Origin: CAZMNY01 sp964567745 | GTDB taxonomy: Bacteria > Planctomycetota > Planctomycetia > Pirellulales > Pirellulaceae | Reading direction: 5' to 3' | NCBI GenBank assembly: GCA_964567745.1 | Contig: CAZMNY010000011.1 | Coordinates: forward strand, 1 to 64,000 | Length of the DNA: 64,000 nt | Part shown: piece by piece, positions 33,534 through 43,336 of the stretch | Layout: each line of letters starts with the position of its first letter | Numbering within the stretch: position 1 is the stretch's first letter | Translations under genes and position numbers: made by a program | The notes under the pieces: generated by a model | Told to the model about the DNA's origin: nothing | Databases searched by the model: none | Seen by the model: the letters and a program-made list of their open reading frames with translations, nothing else

Positions 33534-34997
33534 TCAGCTAAAAAGCTGAGTTACAGGAAACCCCTTTACCAGCTCGCGAGGCTGGTTGAGTTGGTTGTAC
33601 ATCAGCATGCTCGGGTCGATACCGAACGCTGTGTAGATCGTCGCCAGTAGTTCACGTGGGTGAACCGGATTCTCGGTCGGCGCCGATCCTGTGGCGTCCG
33701 ATTTACCGTGAATGTAGCCGCGTTTGACTCCGCCACCCGCCACCACCGAGGTGTAGCAATAGGGCCAGTGGTCACGGCCATCGGAGCTGTTGTCGTTGCC
33801 CGAGGTGCTGACGCCTCGCTCGGGGCTGCGACCGAATTCGCCTACCGCAACGACCATTGTCTCATCGAGCATGCCCCGGTTATCAAGATCGCTGATCAAA
33901 GCCGAGAGCCCGGTATCGAGCATCGGCGCGGACTGGTCCTTCATTCTCTTGGTGAGGCCTTTGTGAACGTCCCACGAATGATTGTCGGAATTGGCGACTT
34001 TGGGCCAGACAACTTCAACGACTCGCGTTCCCGCCTCAACCAACCGTCTCGCCAACAGGCAGCTCTGGCCAAACGTATTGCGACCATAGCGATCGCGCAG
34101 TTGCTTGGACTCTCGATCGAGCAAGAATGCATCACGAGCTCTTCCCGACGTGACCAAATCCAACGCACGACCGTAGTATTCGTTTAACTTGTAGTCTCGA
34201 ACTGCCTGTTCGACGTCTGGCATGCCCTCGTTGATTAGGTCTCGCAATCGAGCTCGGCGCTCTAATCGTCCCGAGTGAACTTGAGGCCTCATCTTCAAGT
34301 CCTCGACGCTGATCCCCTCCATCTTGTTGAGGTTCATATCGTCGCCGGGCGGGTAGAGGTAATAGGGGTCGAATCCTCGCCCAAGGAAGCCAGCCGTTCC
34401 CGCCTTGCCGACGACATTGCTCTCTTGCAGCGGCCTTGGCAGCATCACGAACGGAAGCATTGGCACGTTGGACGGTTTGAGCCGAACCAGGTTGGCGCCA
34501 AAGTTGGGAAAGTCTTTCGGGCTCGGCGGTTCGAGTTGACCAGAGGGGCTGATCTTGTCGGTCGTGTAACCGGTCAGCATTTGATAGATCGCCGCCGTAT
34601 GATTGAACAGGCCGCTCGGGGTGTAGCTCATCGACCGAATCATCGAGAGACGATCGTTGACTTGCGCCAGTTGCGGCAGCAATTCGGTAAATTTCACACC
34701 TGGTAATTTGGTGGAAATCTCCTTGAATGGGCCGACCATGTTGTCAGGCAAATCGGGCTTCGGGTCCCACAAGTCGAGATGACTTGGGCCGCCTTGAAGG
34801 AACAGCATGATAATGCTCTTAGCCGTTCCTTTGCCGACCTTGGCTGGGTCGGCTGCCGCGGCGTTTTCGAGCTGGAGCAAGCCGCCCAAGCTCAGCCCGA
34901 GCACGGAGGACCCGCCGACTCGAAGGAGATCCCGTCGGCTCATTCCGGAGTGTTGGGATTGGTTGTTGGCGCCGGGCTGTCCGGGGATGACCAGCAT
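33534..34997 (-). CDS. DUF1501 Tat-exported protein
   Basis: ATG at 34997 is chosen because AGGAG is 7-8 nt upstream and the Tat motif SRRDLLRVGGSSVLGLSLGG follows at residue 19. The 487-residue product has the DUF1501 hallmarks: IIMLFLQGGPSHLDLWDPKP, SYTPSGLFNHTAAIYQMLTG, GRNTFGQSCLLARRLVEAGT, VVAVGEFGRSPE, GRDHWPYCYTSVVAGGGVKRG. It lies 68 bp after the WD40/cytochrome gene and forms the standard planctomycete two-gene pair with it. Export of the folded protein by Tat and joint action with the partner in the periplasm are inferred. Confidence 0.92.
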   Translation of the reverse strand: MLVIPGQPGANNQSQHSGMSRRDLLRVGGSSVLGLSLGGLLQLENAAAADPAKVGKGTAKSIIMLFLQGGPSHLDLWDPKPDLPDNMVGPFKEISTKLPGVKFTELLPQLAQVNDRLSMIRSMSYTPSGLFNHTAAIYQMLTGYTTDKISPSGQLEPPSPKDFPNFGANLVRLKPSNVPMLPFVMLPRPLQESNVVGKAGTAGFLGRGFDPYYLYPPGDDMNLNKMEGISVEDLKMRPQVHSGRLERRARLRDLINEGMPDVEQAVRDYKLNEYYGRALDLVTSGRARDAFLLDRESKQLRDRYGRNTFGQSCLLARRLVEAGTRVVEVVWPKVANSDNHSWDVHKGLTKRMKDQSAPMLDTGLSALISDLDNRGMLDETMVVAVGEFGRSPERGVSTSGNDNSSDGRDHWPYCYTSVVAGGGVKRGYIHGKSDATGSAPTENPVHPRELLATIYTAFGIDPSMLMYNQLNQPRELVKGFPVTQLFS

Positions 34998-35065
34998 GAG
35001 GTTTCTCCTGTCGTTGGCGCGTCGAGCGCGGCGGATCGCCGCAGCTCGTCCACGCCCGAATACCG

Positions 35066-38000
35066 TTACCGATTGAACAAGAACGCCGGACTGTTGATCA
35101 AGGCCCACGCGAGGTCTTGGGCGGCCGTTAGGCGAGCGTTCTTTACTAGCTTCTGACTCAGCGCGACATCCGCTTGCAGTTGAGCCAATTTGGGATCGAC
35201 TTGCAAAGGTTGCTTGGCTTCCGCCAATTGGTCTCGAAGTCGTTTGAGTTCTGGCGGGACGGGGCGAGGCTTTTTGGCCGTAGCGACAGCCGCCTGCAGT
35301 CGCTTCAGATCGCTATCAATGCCTTGGAAATACGCGAGCAGATCCGCCGCCTGTTTCTCATTTCGTTTTTCGGCGGCCACCGCAAGAATGTCGACAACGT
35401 TTTTGGGGAGACCGTCAAGCAAGATCGGTCCTGTGGTGTTCGTCACCGAGATTCGAAAACGACCCAAAGAGTGTTGGCCGCTTTGGAAGTTTTGGTGGAG
35501 CAAGAATGTCAGTTTCGTGCCTCCTTCGTGTCCGACATCTTCCTTCGTTTCAAATGAGGCGACATGGGGCGCGCCCATCTTGGGGGCGACAGCCCAACCG
35601 TTGCTCGCAGGCGCCATGACGCCGTCAATCGCAGTCTTGACGTTGTAGCCCGCTTGACTGAAATCGGCTTGAGCGTTTTCCATAGCGACCTTTGTTCCCT
35701 TGCCCGTTTCGGACTTGGGCCCGGCGAACAACTCAAACTCGGTTAGCACAAAGTTGCCATCGGTCGCGCGGCCCGGCCCCATTTTGGGTTGTCGCTTGTC
35801 GGTCATCGCCTCGAGACGTATCGCCGTGATTCCTTTGACGTCGGTATTGGCGACGAATTTGTAGGCGCCGAGCCCGTTCGAATTGCTGGCAAGGACGGAT
35901 AGATCTTCTTGCCTTTTCAATGTCGTGGCGCTGGTCGACGAGAGTTCTGCTGGGTCGAGCGGAGTCCAGATCGTCGATTTCGAAGCTTCGCTCTCCCATG
36001 CTTTCAACTTCGCGGGGACTTTCGCTTCATGCTTTTTTAACTCAGCCATCGCGTGAGCAAGGGCCTGCTCATGCTTCTTGTCGAGCTGAGCCTCGCTGGC
36101 CGCGATTTTCTTCTCGTGTTCCGCCAACTCCTTGGTCGAAGCTGCTATGCGTTGCTGCCTCGCCTTCTCTCTTGCTGCCGTCTTGCCAGCGATGCTTTTT
36201 TCATATTGCTCAGTAGCTGCAATGAGTTGTTCGTGTTCTCCTGGCAGACTTTTCAGCATCGCGATTGCGGCTTCGATTTCTTTCTGGCTGGCGGAACGGT
36301 TGAGCACGCGTACGAACAATTCGTCGATCAGTTTCGCGTCATCCTTTTCGCTGACGACTAGTTTGGCGATTGCCCCTTGCGGGTCTGTGATCGCATTGTC
36401 GACCGTTGAACCGCTCACGAGCGCCATGACGGGTCCGAACTGCATACCGCCGGCGCGTTCGCATTCACACGCGCTTTCACGCGGGGGCCGTCCAAGCTTG
36501 GCTAGAAAACCATTGCTGTCCTTGACTCCCGCGTCCGGCAACGCCGCGGCTCGCGTCCCCGGTTTGACTCCGGGGATCTTCGATGCGGAACCAGTGACTC
36601 GGTGCAAGGCGTCGAAGAGCACTTCGGCCGGCAGTCGTCTGGCGATTGCATGTGAATAATTGAGCGTATCGTCGTCGTTCCACTTGTTGGTTTTGATCGA
36701 CATCTGGTACGTACGCGATTGGCAGATCGTGCGAACCAAGTGTTGCACGTCAAAGTTGCTGTCGACAAACTCCTTGGTGAGTCGCGCCAGCAATTCGGGA
36801 TTCGTTGGCGGATTCCCGGCTCGAATGTCATCGAGTGGTTCGATTAAACCGCGGCCGAGCAGATAGCCCCACATTCGGTTGACGTAACTGCGAGCAAAAT
36901 AGTCGTTGTCCGGCGAGGTCAACCAGCGCGCCATGTGTTCGCGACGACTTGCGTTCGACGGCGCCTCGTAGGTGCTCTCAAACGGCAGCTTCGGTGGAGT
37001 GACTTCGCCAGTTTCGTCGTGCAACACTTCGCCCGAATCTTTATCGAAGACGAACTCATACAGCGGCTTGCCCGCTTCGACTGCGGTCCGGCCAATCTGC
37101 TTCTTGCCGCCAGCAGGGTCTTTCTTAAGGCCGAACTGAGCGAAGTAGGCCGCCGTCTCCCAATACTGATTCTGGACCCACTTCTCAAACGGATGATCGT
37201 GACATTTGTTGCAGCTGAATCGAACGCCCAGGAACAAGTGGGTCGTGTTTTCCATCGTGTCTTCAGCCGTGCGGTGAATCTTGTAGTAGGACGCGGCGGG
37301 ATTCTCCTTGTTGGAGCCGCTGGCCGTTAGGATGGAATACGTGAATTTGTCGTAGGGCGCGTTGCTTGCAACCTGCTCGCGAATCCAATTGCGGAACGAC
37401 GCGGCGCCTTCCGGCGCCAGGTATTTTCGATTCACTTGCAACAGGTCAGCCCATTTGTTGGTCCAGTGCTCGACATAGTCGTTGTTGCCAATAAGCTTGC
37501 CAATCAACTCGTCCCGTTTGACTCGCGTCTCACGCTTATCAGCCAAAAACACTCGCACTTCTTCGGCGGTTGGCGGGAGGCCTGTGAGGTCAAGTTGAAC
37601 CCGGCGAATGAACTCGGCGTCGCTGCAAAGTTCCGAGGGCGCCGTCTTGGTTCGCTTCAACTTCGTCGCGATCAATTCGTCGATGAAGTTATTCGCGAGA
37701 GGCGTCTTCCAAACAAAACCTGCCCGGTCGCCCATGACGGTCAAAGTGGACGCGGCGTATTGGCCTTCATACCTCGCCAGGATGGCCGCTTCGCCTCGCC
37801 TCTGCACCGTGACGAACCCCGTCTCGTCCGCAGTGGCGACTTCGATGTTGCCGCTCGAAAAATGGGCGAGCGCCGTGACGTCTCGCACTTCCCCGTCGGC
37901 GTAAGTCGCTAAGACTCGGAATTGCTGAGTCGCATCTGTGGGCTGAAGAATTCGATCTTTGGGCGAGATGTCGATCTTGACGACTCGAGGCGCTTTGTGA

Positions 38001-40198
38001 TCGATGAGGGCGCCGTCGCTAATCCACTTGTGAATGATCTTGTAGGCCGGCGTTCCAGGCACAACGACTTGTCCGCCTTCGTGAGGCGCCCGCGTGGTGG
38101 CTTTCAACAACATCAGGCTGTTCTCTGGAGACGCCAGATTAACTCGTCGCGACGCCAGTTCATCGACATAGGCTCGCAGTTCAAAGATGGGATCGTTGCC
38201 TCGCATTGAGGTCTTTAGTCCGCCTTTGCCTTTCTTCGACCCGTGGCAGACCCCGGCGTTGCAGCCCGCTTTGCCAAAGACCGGCATCACATCGCGAACC
38301 AGGTCGACGTCAAAGTCGTTCTGAATACCCGCCACATCGACGGTTACGGTTGCCCGTTGATCGCCGACGGACAACACGATCTCGGTTTGGCCATTCGCAT
38401 TGCCACGAACCAGGCCTGTCGGCGAGACTTGAGCGACGTCGCCCGACGGCGTGAACTTGGCAAGTCGCGTGACGTCAACGAGATTGCCTGACTTCAGTTT
38501 CCCAGTGACCAAAAATTGGGCCGTATCGAATCGCTTCGCCAAAGCAATCCGCGCCGGTTGGACGTCGATCGAGACGAGCGGATCATTTGCGGGCAGCGAT
38601 TGTTTGGCGAACGCTGTCGATTGCGGAGGCAGAACGACCTTCGACTCTGTCTTGTCATCGGATGCGACATCGACCATAGAATTCACGGGCACCGGTACGA
38701 ATTCACTTGCGATCGAGCCGTTCTCGGCGTTAATCAGCCTCACCATCCCATCCGTTCCCGCAGCGGCAAGGCTCTTTCCGTCGGGACTAAAGGCGACGGC
38801 AAAGACGCCTGCGTTGGGCAAGCTGATCTGAGCGACGACCGTCACGCCTTGCGACTGGAGTTTGGCGACTTTTGCCTTTTCAGCCGCGGATCGCTGTGCG
38901 ACGCGTTTCTGCAAAATAGCTTGCAAGTCTTTTGGCACTTTGCCGTCGTATTCGTACGAGTAAATCTTGATCTCGCCGGTTCGGTCGACACAGCTTCCCG
39001 CCGCGACTCGCTTGCCGTCGCGACTGATTGCCACGTCAAAGACTCTGCCCTTGAGCGGCGGGAACTTGCGAATCAAGTTTGCGTCGTCGCCAATGACACG
39101 CTTCGATGTGCGAAACACGCGATAGAGTTTCGGTTCGCCGTCGACTCCGCCGACGAGAATCTCATCTCGAACCGGGTGCCGGTCGACTGCGGCAATCCCG
39201 CCTTTTAAGGCGCGGGGGGTGATCGACGTGATGTTGTCAATGAAACGCTGGGTGTTCATTTCGGTCAGCTTGGCGGTCCGGTCGCGGCCGACAGAAATTA
39301 AGTGGGTGCCTTTGGCGGAAAAGACCGTATCGAGCGGCCAGTTGTTGTGGGCGCCCTGGTAAAGCACCTGTTCGCCGCCCAACGCATTGATGGCGCGAAC
39401 CGTATTGTCCGCGCAACCGAACGCGATCAGTTTACCGTCCGGCGACCAACTCGCACCGTACACCGTGTCGTACGTCACCGTCGTTGACTGAATCAGTTGC
39501 CGTTTCTCGACATCCCAAACCTGCACTTCGCCCATGCGAGCCGGCAGGCCGCCGGTGACTGCGAGCAGTTTACCGTCTGGAGAAAACGCGATCGATTCGA
39601 TCCGTTCGGAAACGCCAACCAATCGAGCGACCAAACCGGAACCGTCGGACTTGTGCAGCAACACTTCATGATACCCTGCGACTGCGAGCAGTTTGCCGTC
39701 GGGGGAGTAGTCGAGCGATGTAATAACCGGCGCCATCGAGTAGACCGGCGGGTTGTTGATGTCGTACTGCCGCTTCGCGCTCGCTGGCGTATCGTCCTTC
39801 GCTCCTTGCTCAATCCACTTGCGGATCAAGTCGACTTCAGCGTCGGATAGCGGCGGCTTGCCTTTGGGCATTTCCGCTTCACCGCCGTCTGGCGTGATGA
39901 GTCCGAGCAGGTAACTCGAGTCTGCGTCGCCCGGCACGATCGCCTTCTCTTCGCTCTCGCCTCCCGCAACCATCTTCGCGAACGAGGTCATCACGTACTC
40001 GCCGTCCGACTTGGCCGGCTGGTGGCAACCATGGCACCGCGCCTGGAAAATGGGCTGCACCTGTTCGAAGTAGCTCACCGAGCTGTTTGACGAGGAGGAG
40101 GCGCTCGCAGCTTTCTCTTCGCCGAGAAGAGGCGTCCAGGGAGACAGGACGAGCAGACAAGAAAGAGCGAACCAAGGGCGGGCGATCGACGACGACAT
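35066..40198 (-). CDS. Multidomain planctomycete cytochrome / WD40 / DUF1549-DUF1553 protein
   Basis: Start ATG 40198 (signal peptide 1-26, GAGGACC about 8 nt upstream) yields 1710 residues. Order: PSCyt1-type cytochrome domain (CHGCH near residue 55); WD40-like blades (about 155-530; repeats of SPDGKLLAV type); bacterial Ig-like segment (STGLVRGNANGQTEIVLSVG); a second possible heme/Cys site (CNAGVCHGSKKGKGG); another Ig-like stretch; DUF1549 (SDAEFIRRVQLDLTGLPPTA; CNKCHDHPFEKW); DUF1553; a Lys/Ala-rich coiled coil (about 1300-1400); and a discoidin-like sandwich. Partner DUF1501 gene follows. The operator-like site at 40285-40298 overlaps its probable -35 box. Likely a surface or periplasmic electron-transfer/polymer-processing protein. 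Confidence 0.88.
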   Translation of the reverse strand: MSSSIARPWFALSCLLVLSPWTPLLGEEKAASASSSSNSSVSYFEQVQPIFQARCHGCHQPAKSDGEYVMTSFAKMVAGGESEEKAIVPGDADSSYLLGLITPDGGEAEMPKGKPPLSDAEVDLIRKWIEQGAKDDTPASAKRQYDINNPPVYSMAPVITSLDYSPDGKLLAVAGYHEVLLHKSDGSGLVARLVGVSERIESIAFSPDGKLLAVTGGLPARMGEVQVWDVEKRQLIQSTTVTYDTVYGASWSPDGKLIAFGCADNTVRAINALGGEQVLYQGAHNNWPLDTVFSAKGTHLISVGRDRTAKLTEMNTQRFIDNITSITPRALKGGIAAVDRHPVRDEILVGGVDGEPKLYRVFRTSKRVIGDDANLIRKFPPLKGRVFDVAISRDGKRVAAGSCVDRTGEIKIYSYEYDGKVPKDLQAILQKRVAQRSAAEKAKVAKLQSQGVTVVAQISLPNAGVFAVAFSPDGKSLAAAGTDGMVRLINAENGSIASEFVPVPVNSMVDVASDDKTESKVVLPPQSTAFAKQSLPANDPLVSIDVQPARIALAKRFDTAQFLVTGKLKSGNLVDVTRLAKFTPSGDVAQVSPTGLVRGNANGQTEIVLSVGDQRATVTVDVAGIQNDFDVDLVRDVMPVFGKAGCNAGVCHGSKKGKGGLKTSMRGNDPIFELRAYVDELASRRVNLASPENSLMLLKATTRAPHEGGQVVVPGTPAYKIIHKWISDGALIDHKAPRVVKIDISPKDRILQPTDATQQFRVLATYADGEVRDVTALAHFSSGNIEVATADETGFVTVQRRGEAAILARYEGQYAASTLTVMGDRAGFVWKTPLANNFIDELIATKLKRTKTAPSELCSDAEFIRRVQLDLTGLPPTAEEVRVFLADKRETRVKRDELIGKLIGNNDYVEHWTNKWADLLQVNRKYLAPEGAASFRNWIREQVASNAPYDKFTYSILTASGSNKENPAASYYKIHRTAEDTMENTTHLFLGVRFSCNKCHDHPFEKWVQNQYWETAAYFAQFGLKKDPAGGKKQIGRTAVEAGKPLYEFVFDKDSGEVLHDETGEVTPPKLPFESTYEAPSNASRREHMARWLTSPDNDYFARSYVNRMWGYLLGRGLIEPLDDIRAGNPPTNPELLARLTKEFVDSNFDVQHLVRTICQSRTYQMSIKTNKWNDDDTLNYSHAIARRLPAEVLFDALHRVTGSASKIPGVKPGTRAAALPDAGVKDSNGFLAKLGRPPRESACECERAGGMQFGPVMALVSGSTVDNAITDPQGAIAKLVVSEKDDAKLIDELFVRVLNRSASQKEIEAAIAMLKSLPGEHEQLIAATEQYEKSIAGKTAAREKARQQRIAASTKELAEHEKKIAASEAQLDKKHEQALAHAMAELKKHEAKVPAKLKAWESEASKSTIWTPLDPAELSSTSATTLKRQEDLSVLASNSNGLGAYKFVANTDVKGITAIRLEAMTDKRQPKMGPGRATDGNFVLTEFELFAGPKSETGKGTKVAMENAQADFSQAGYNVKTAIDGVMAPASNGWAVAPKMGAPHVASFETKEDVGHEGGTKLTFLLHQNFQSGQHSLGRFRISVTNTTGPILLDGLPKNVVDILAVAAEKRNEKQAADLLAYFQGIDSDLKRLQAAVATAKKPRPVPPELKRLRDQLAEAKQPLQVDPKLAQLQADVALSQKLVKNARLTAAQDLAWALINSPAFLFNR

Positions 40199-40284
40199 GG
40201 GGCGGTCCTCAGCGTCAGTTACGGTCGTTTGGCAGGTGAGTTGCCAGGGGAAGGCTTCGCCAAATAGTCTATCTGACGCATTCT

Positions 40285-40298
40285 GGATGTCAAGGTCC
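40285..40298 (-). promoter_or_regulatory. 14-bp near-palindromic operator candidate
   Basis: On the minus strand GGACCTTGACATCC. TTGACA within it can serve as -35, with GACTAT 18 bp downstream as -10 for the gene starting at 40198. Identical to the site at 57104. Unlike the other sites it overlaps the -35 rather than following the -10. Confidence 0.5.
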
Positions 40299-40487
40299 TG
40301 ATACTGCGCAGAGTCGCCCATCAGGAGTTTCGACAGCGAAACACGGATCGCCCGGTCACTGTGTCGCTGAATTCAAAATGCCCGCCACAGCCACCGACGG
40401 TTTCTCGAACCGCCGATGGCAATGTGGCGAGCTTCCCCCAACGCCACGTTTCAAGAGTCTGCTGTGGAACGCCGCACGAGAGCCGAA

Positions 40488-41405
40488 CTAATCCTTCGGA
40501 TCTCGGTCGCCCGCGATGTTCCAAGCGAGCCCGAGTTTGCTGAGAAGCCAGATAGAGCCGTAGGTCGTGTCGAGCTCCCACCATTTGCGGCCGTAGTTGG
40601 CTCGCCTCGGAATGGCGTGGTGGTTGTTGTGCCAACCCTCGCCAAAAGTCACCAGGGCGACCCACCAGAGATTCTTACTGTCGTCGGTCGTCTCGAAGTT
40701 CTTGTAGCCCCAAACATGGGTGACGGAGTTGATAAACCACGTGCAGTGAAGGACGACGATCAATCGCACGAACATTCCCCAGACCACCAGCGACCAACCG
40801 AGGGCCGACCCGCCGAGAATGTGTCCGACCCCGTAGAGGATTCCGCCGAGCAACAAGTGCCAGACGATGTAAGTTCGGTCGAGAAACAGCAGCACCGGCT
40901 CGGTCATCAAGTCGGGTGCGTAACGCTCGTGGTGAGCTTGTCGGTTTTCGGGGCTCATCTTGCCCAAGCACCAAAGCATATGGCTCCACCAGAATCCCTC
41001 GCGAGGCGAGTGGGGGTCGCCCTCGTGATCGCTCAACGCATGGTGCTTGCGGTGATTTGCCGTCCAGTGGACCGCCGAGCCTTCGCCCGCCAGCCCGCCA
41101 ATCAGAGCAATCAACGCTCGCATCGGCTTGTGGACGGTAAAACTTCGGTGGCTGAGCAAGCGGTGATATCCAAGGCAAATTCCGATGCCGCCGGTAAGCC
41201 AATAAAGGGCGAACATCAAGATCAGGCCAGACCAACTGAACGTGAACGGTGCGGCCAAGGCGCCAAGGTGCAGCAGGCCGATCCAGAACACGGTAATCCA
41301 GCTGATTCCGTCAGGATATCGTCGTTTTTGCGTCTCTGTGCCCGACGCCTCTTGTTTCGTTGGCAGCGGCTTCACCGAGGGTCGCGGCATCGTCTCAGTC
41401 GACAT
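40488..41405 (-). CDS. Acyl-CoA/acyl-lipid delta-9-type fatty acid desaturase
   Basis: A 305-residue membrane di-iron desaturase. All three histidine boxes are present: HRLLSH (81-86), HRKHH (118-122) and HNNHH (about 257-261). Hydrophobic helix pairs flank them. The boxes ligate the di-iron centre that introduces a double bond into saturated acyl chains using O2 and electrons. The short N-terminus lacks a cytochrome b5 or ferredoxin domain, so an external donor is needed. An inverted repeat lies just upstream of the start (41420-41439). The gene stands alone between the cytochrome gene and a repeat array. Confidence 0.92.
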   Translation of the reverse strand: MSTETMPRPSVKPLPTKQEASGTETQKRRYPDGISWITVFWIGLLHLGALAAPFTFSWSGLILMFALYWLTGGIGICLGYHRLLSHRSFTVHKPMRALIALIGGLAGEGSAVHWTANHRKHHALSDHEGDPHSPREGFWWSHMLWCLGKMSPENRQAHHERYAPDLMTEPVLLFLDRTYIVWHLLLGGILYGVGHILGGSALGWSLVVWGMFVRLIVVLHCTWFINSVTHVWGYKNFETTDDSKNLWWVALVTFGEGWHNNHHAIPRRANYGRKWWELDTTYGSIWLLSKLGLAWNIAGDRDPKD

Positions 41406-41419
41406 GTCTATGGTCCTTG

Positions 41420-41439
41420 CATACTTAAAGATGAGTATG
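41420..41439. promoter_or_regulatory. Inverted repeat upstream of desaturase
   Basis: CATACT and AGTATG arms separated by 8 bp, 14 bp upstream of the ATG at 41405. It could bind a TetR-type regulator of fatty acid metabolism; no such regulator is in the window. Confidence 0.35.
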
Positions 41440-41669
41440 TCTTGTTTTGCCCCATCCTAGCGAATTACTGGGTTTGCTGGGTGAGAGACGTGTTTTGAGT
41501 TTGTAAAAGTTCTGTGAACAAAAGGGTGAATAAAAGGGGAGCCTCCCCTTTGTTTTGGGTTTTCCCGAGCGCCCAATTCGTTGCTGGCTTCCGCCACAAA
41601 CCGTGCTGCACCAAAGCGTTTCGTCTCCAAACACGCCAAACCAGCCGCCGCTTGATATGGGCCAACGTG

Positions 41670-41998
41670 GCTAAAACAACGTGGCTGGGGCTTCCAGCCG
41701 CAGTTGTTGTTTTGTTTGGTCTATGCGCTGGAGGCAACCGGACGTGACTGAAGCCCTAGCCATGTTGTTGGACGCGCTTCAAATGCTACTGAGAAACAAC
41801 AACTGCGGCTGGAAGCCCCAGCCAGGTTGTTGGAAGCGCTTCAAATGCTGTTGAGAAACAACAACTGCGGCTGGAAGCCCCAGCCACGTTGTTGGAAGCG
41901 CTTCAAATGCTACTGAGAAACAACAACTGCGGCTGGAAGCCCCAGCCACGTTGTTGGAAGCCAGCCAGGTTGTTGGAAGCGCTTCAAGTGGTGGAAGC
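41670..41998. repeat. 62-bp tandem repeat array with an inverted partner copy
   Basis: Copies start at 41791, 41853 and 41915 with an exact 62-bp period and few substitutions, plus partial copies at both edges (about 41741-41998). Each contains GGCTGG and CCAGCC, able to form a small hairpin. A reverse-complement copy of the core lies at about 41670-41717, facing the array. There are no spacers, so this is not CRISPR, and no coding frame is supported. The region 41440-41669 shows nothing further. Confidence 0.85.
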
Positions 41999-42010
41999 GC
42001 GGCATAGGAA

Positions 42011-43336
42011 TTACAGGTTCTTTAGAGGGCCGGTGCTGTCACCCAGTTCAGCGACCTTGGCGCCGCTCATGTGGCACATCGAGACGAACAGGTTGTTGAG
42101 CGGCGTCTCGTTTTCGTACTCGCGCAACCGTCCGGTTTCCAATTGGCCTCCGCCACTTCCCGCGACGACGATCGGCAGGTCGTGATGGGTATGGCGATTG
42201 GCGTCGGCGATGGCGCTGCCGTAGAGGATCAGGCTATTGTCGAGCAGCGTCTTTTCGCCTTCCTGAACGCTCTTCAGTTTTTCGATGAAGTAGGCGAATT
42301 GAGTGACGAGGAAGCGATCGATCTTGCTGATTTGATCCATCGTCTCTTGCTTGTTGCGGTGGTGTGAGAGGCTGTGATGACCTCCTTTGACGCCGACCAT
42401 CGGATAGCTGCGATTGCTGCCGGCGTTGGCGAGCATGAACGTGCTGATTCGGGTTGTGTCGGTTTGAAACGCCAGTGTCATCACGTCGTACATCAGCCGA
42501 ATGTGGCTTTCAATTTCGCGAGGAATACCGGCAGGGACGTCCACGTCCGGAACTTCGCTGCGGCGAGTCGCTGAGCGATCGATTCGCAATTCCAATTCGC
42601 GCACGCTATTGAAGTACTCCTCTAGTTTGCGCTGGTCTTTTTTGCCGAGCCGTTTCCGCAGCAGCGCTGCGTCTTCTGCGACAATGTCCAGGATACTCTT
42701 GCGGTAGACATCGCGTTCGGCGCGGCCCTTGGCGGCTTCGGCGGAACCGAACAAACGCTCGAAAGCCAGCTTGGGATTGATCTCCTTGGCCATCGGCGTC
42801 GTTTCCGACTTCCAGGAAACATTGGCCGAGTAAGCGCAGCTGTAACCGGAATCGCAGTTGCCGCTGTTGCGACCTCGCTCCACACCCAATTCAAGCGAGG
42901 GCAGGGGAGTGCTGCCGCCGATCAACTTGGCCGCCGCTTGGTCGACGGAGACGCCGAGTTTGATATCGGCGCCGGCCGTTTTGCGAGGTTGGGCGCCGGT
43001 GAGGAACGAGCCCGCGTTGCGAGCGTGATCGCCGCCGCCATCGCCGTTCGCTCGGCCGTGGTGTTGAGTCAAACCGGTAAACACATTGATGTCGCCTTTC
43101 ACCTTCGCCAACGGCTCAAGCGACTTGGAGAGGGTCCAATCGTTTTCGCTTCCCTCCGGTTTCCAGCTCGGCACGATGGCGCCGTTGGGGAAGAAAATGA
43201 ACGCCATTCGCACAGGCGACGCAGCTTCGGCGTATGCCTTGGCTGTCGGCGTCATCGCGTCCAGCATGGGTAATGCCATCGCGGCGCCAAGGCCGCGAAG
43301 AAAAGTGCGTCTCGGTAGATTGCTTCGTTTACTCAT
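42011..43336 (-). CDS. DUF1552 Tat-exported protein
   Basis: A 441-residue protein with a Tat signal (PRRTFLRGLGAAMALPMLD). DUF1552 features include RMAFIFFPNGAIVPSWKPEG, FTGLTQHHGRANGDGGGDHA, SYSCAYSANVSWKSETTPMA, YFNSVRELELRIDRSA and DNSLILYGSAIADANRHTHH. DUF1552 proteins usually accompany DUF1587/1592-family cytochrome proteins. Here the ATG overlaps the stop of that partner gene by 8 bp (ATGAGTAA), indicating translational coupling. Function of the family is not known; it shares the DUF1501-like phosphatase-type fold. Confidence 0.92.
   Translation of the reverse strand: MSKRSNLPRRTFLRGLGAAMALPMLDAMTPTAKAYAEAASPVRMAFIFFPNGAIVPSWKPEGSENDWTLSKSLEPLAKVKGDINVFTGLTQHHGRANGDGGGDHARNAGSFLTGAQPRKTAGADIKLGVSVDQAAAKLIGGSTPLPSLELGVERGRNSGNCDSGYSCAYSANVSWKSETTPMAKEINPKLAFERLFGSAEAAKGRAERDVYRKSILDIVAEDAALLRKRLGKKDQRKLEEYFNSVRELELRIDRSATRRSEVPDVDVPAGIPREIESHIRLMYDVMTLAFQTDTTRISTFMLANAGSNRSYPMVGVKGGHHSLSHHRNKQETMDQISKIDRFLVTQFAYFIEKLKSVQEGEKTLLDNSLILYGSAIADANRHTHHDLPIVVAGSGGGQLETGRLREYENETPLNNLFVSMCHMSGAKVAELGDSTGPLKNL

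Noticed and set aside
38516..39208. 230-codon plus-strand frame
   Set aside because: Antisense to the WD40 part of the 1710-residue cytochrome protein.
41741..41998. Possible CRISPR array
   Set aside because: Units are contiguous 62-bp tandem repeats without unique spacers, and no cas gene is present.
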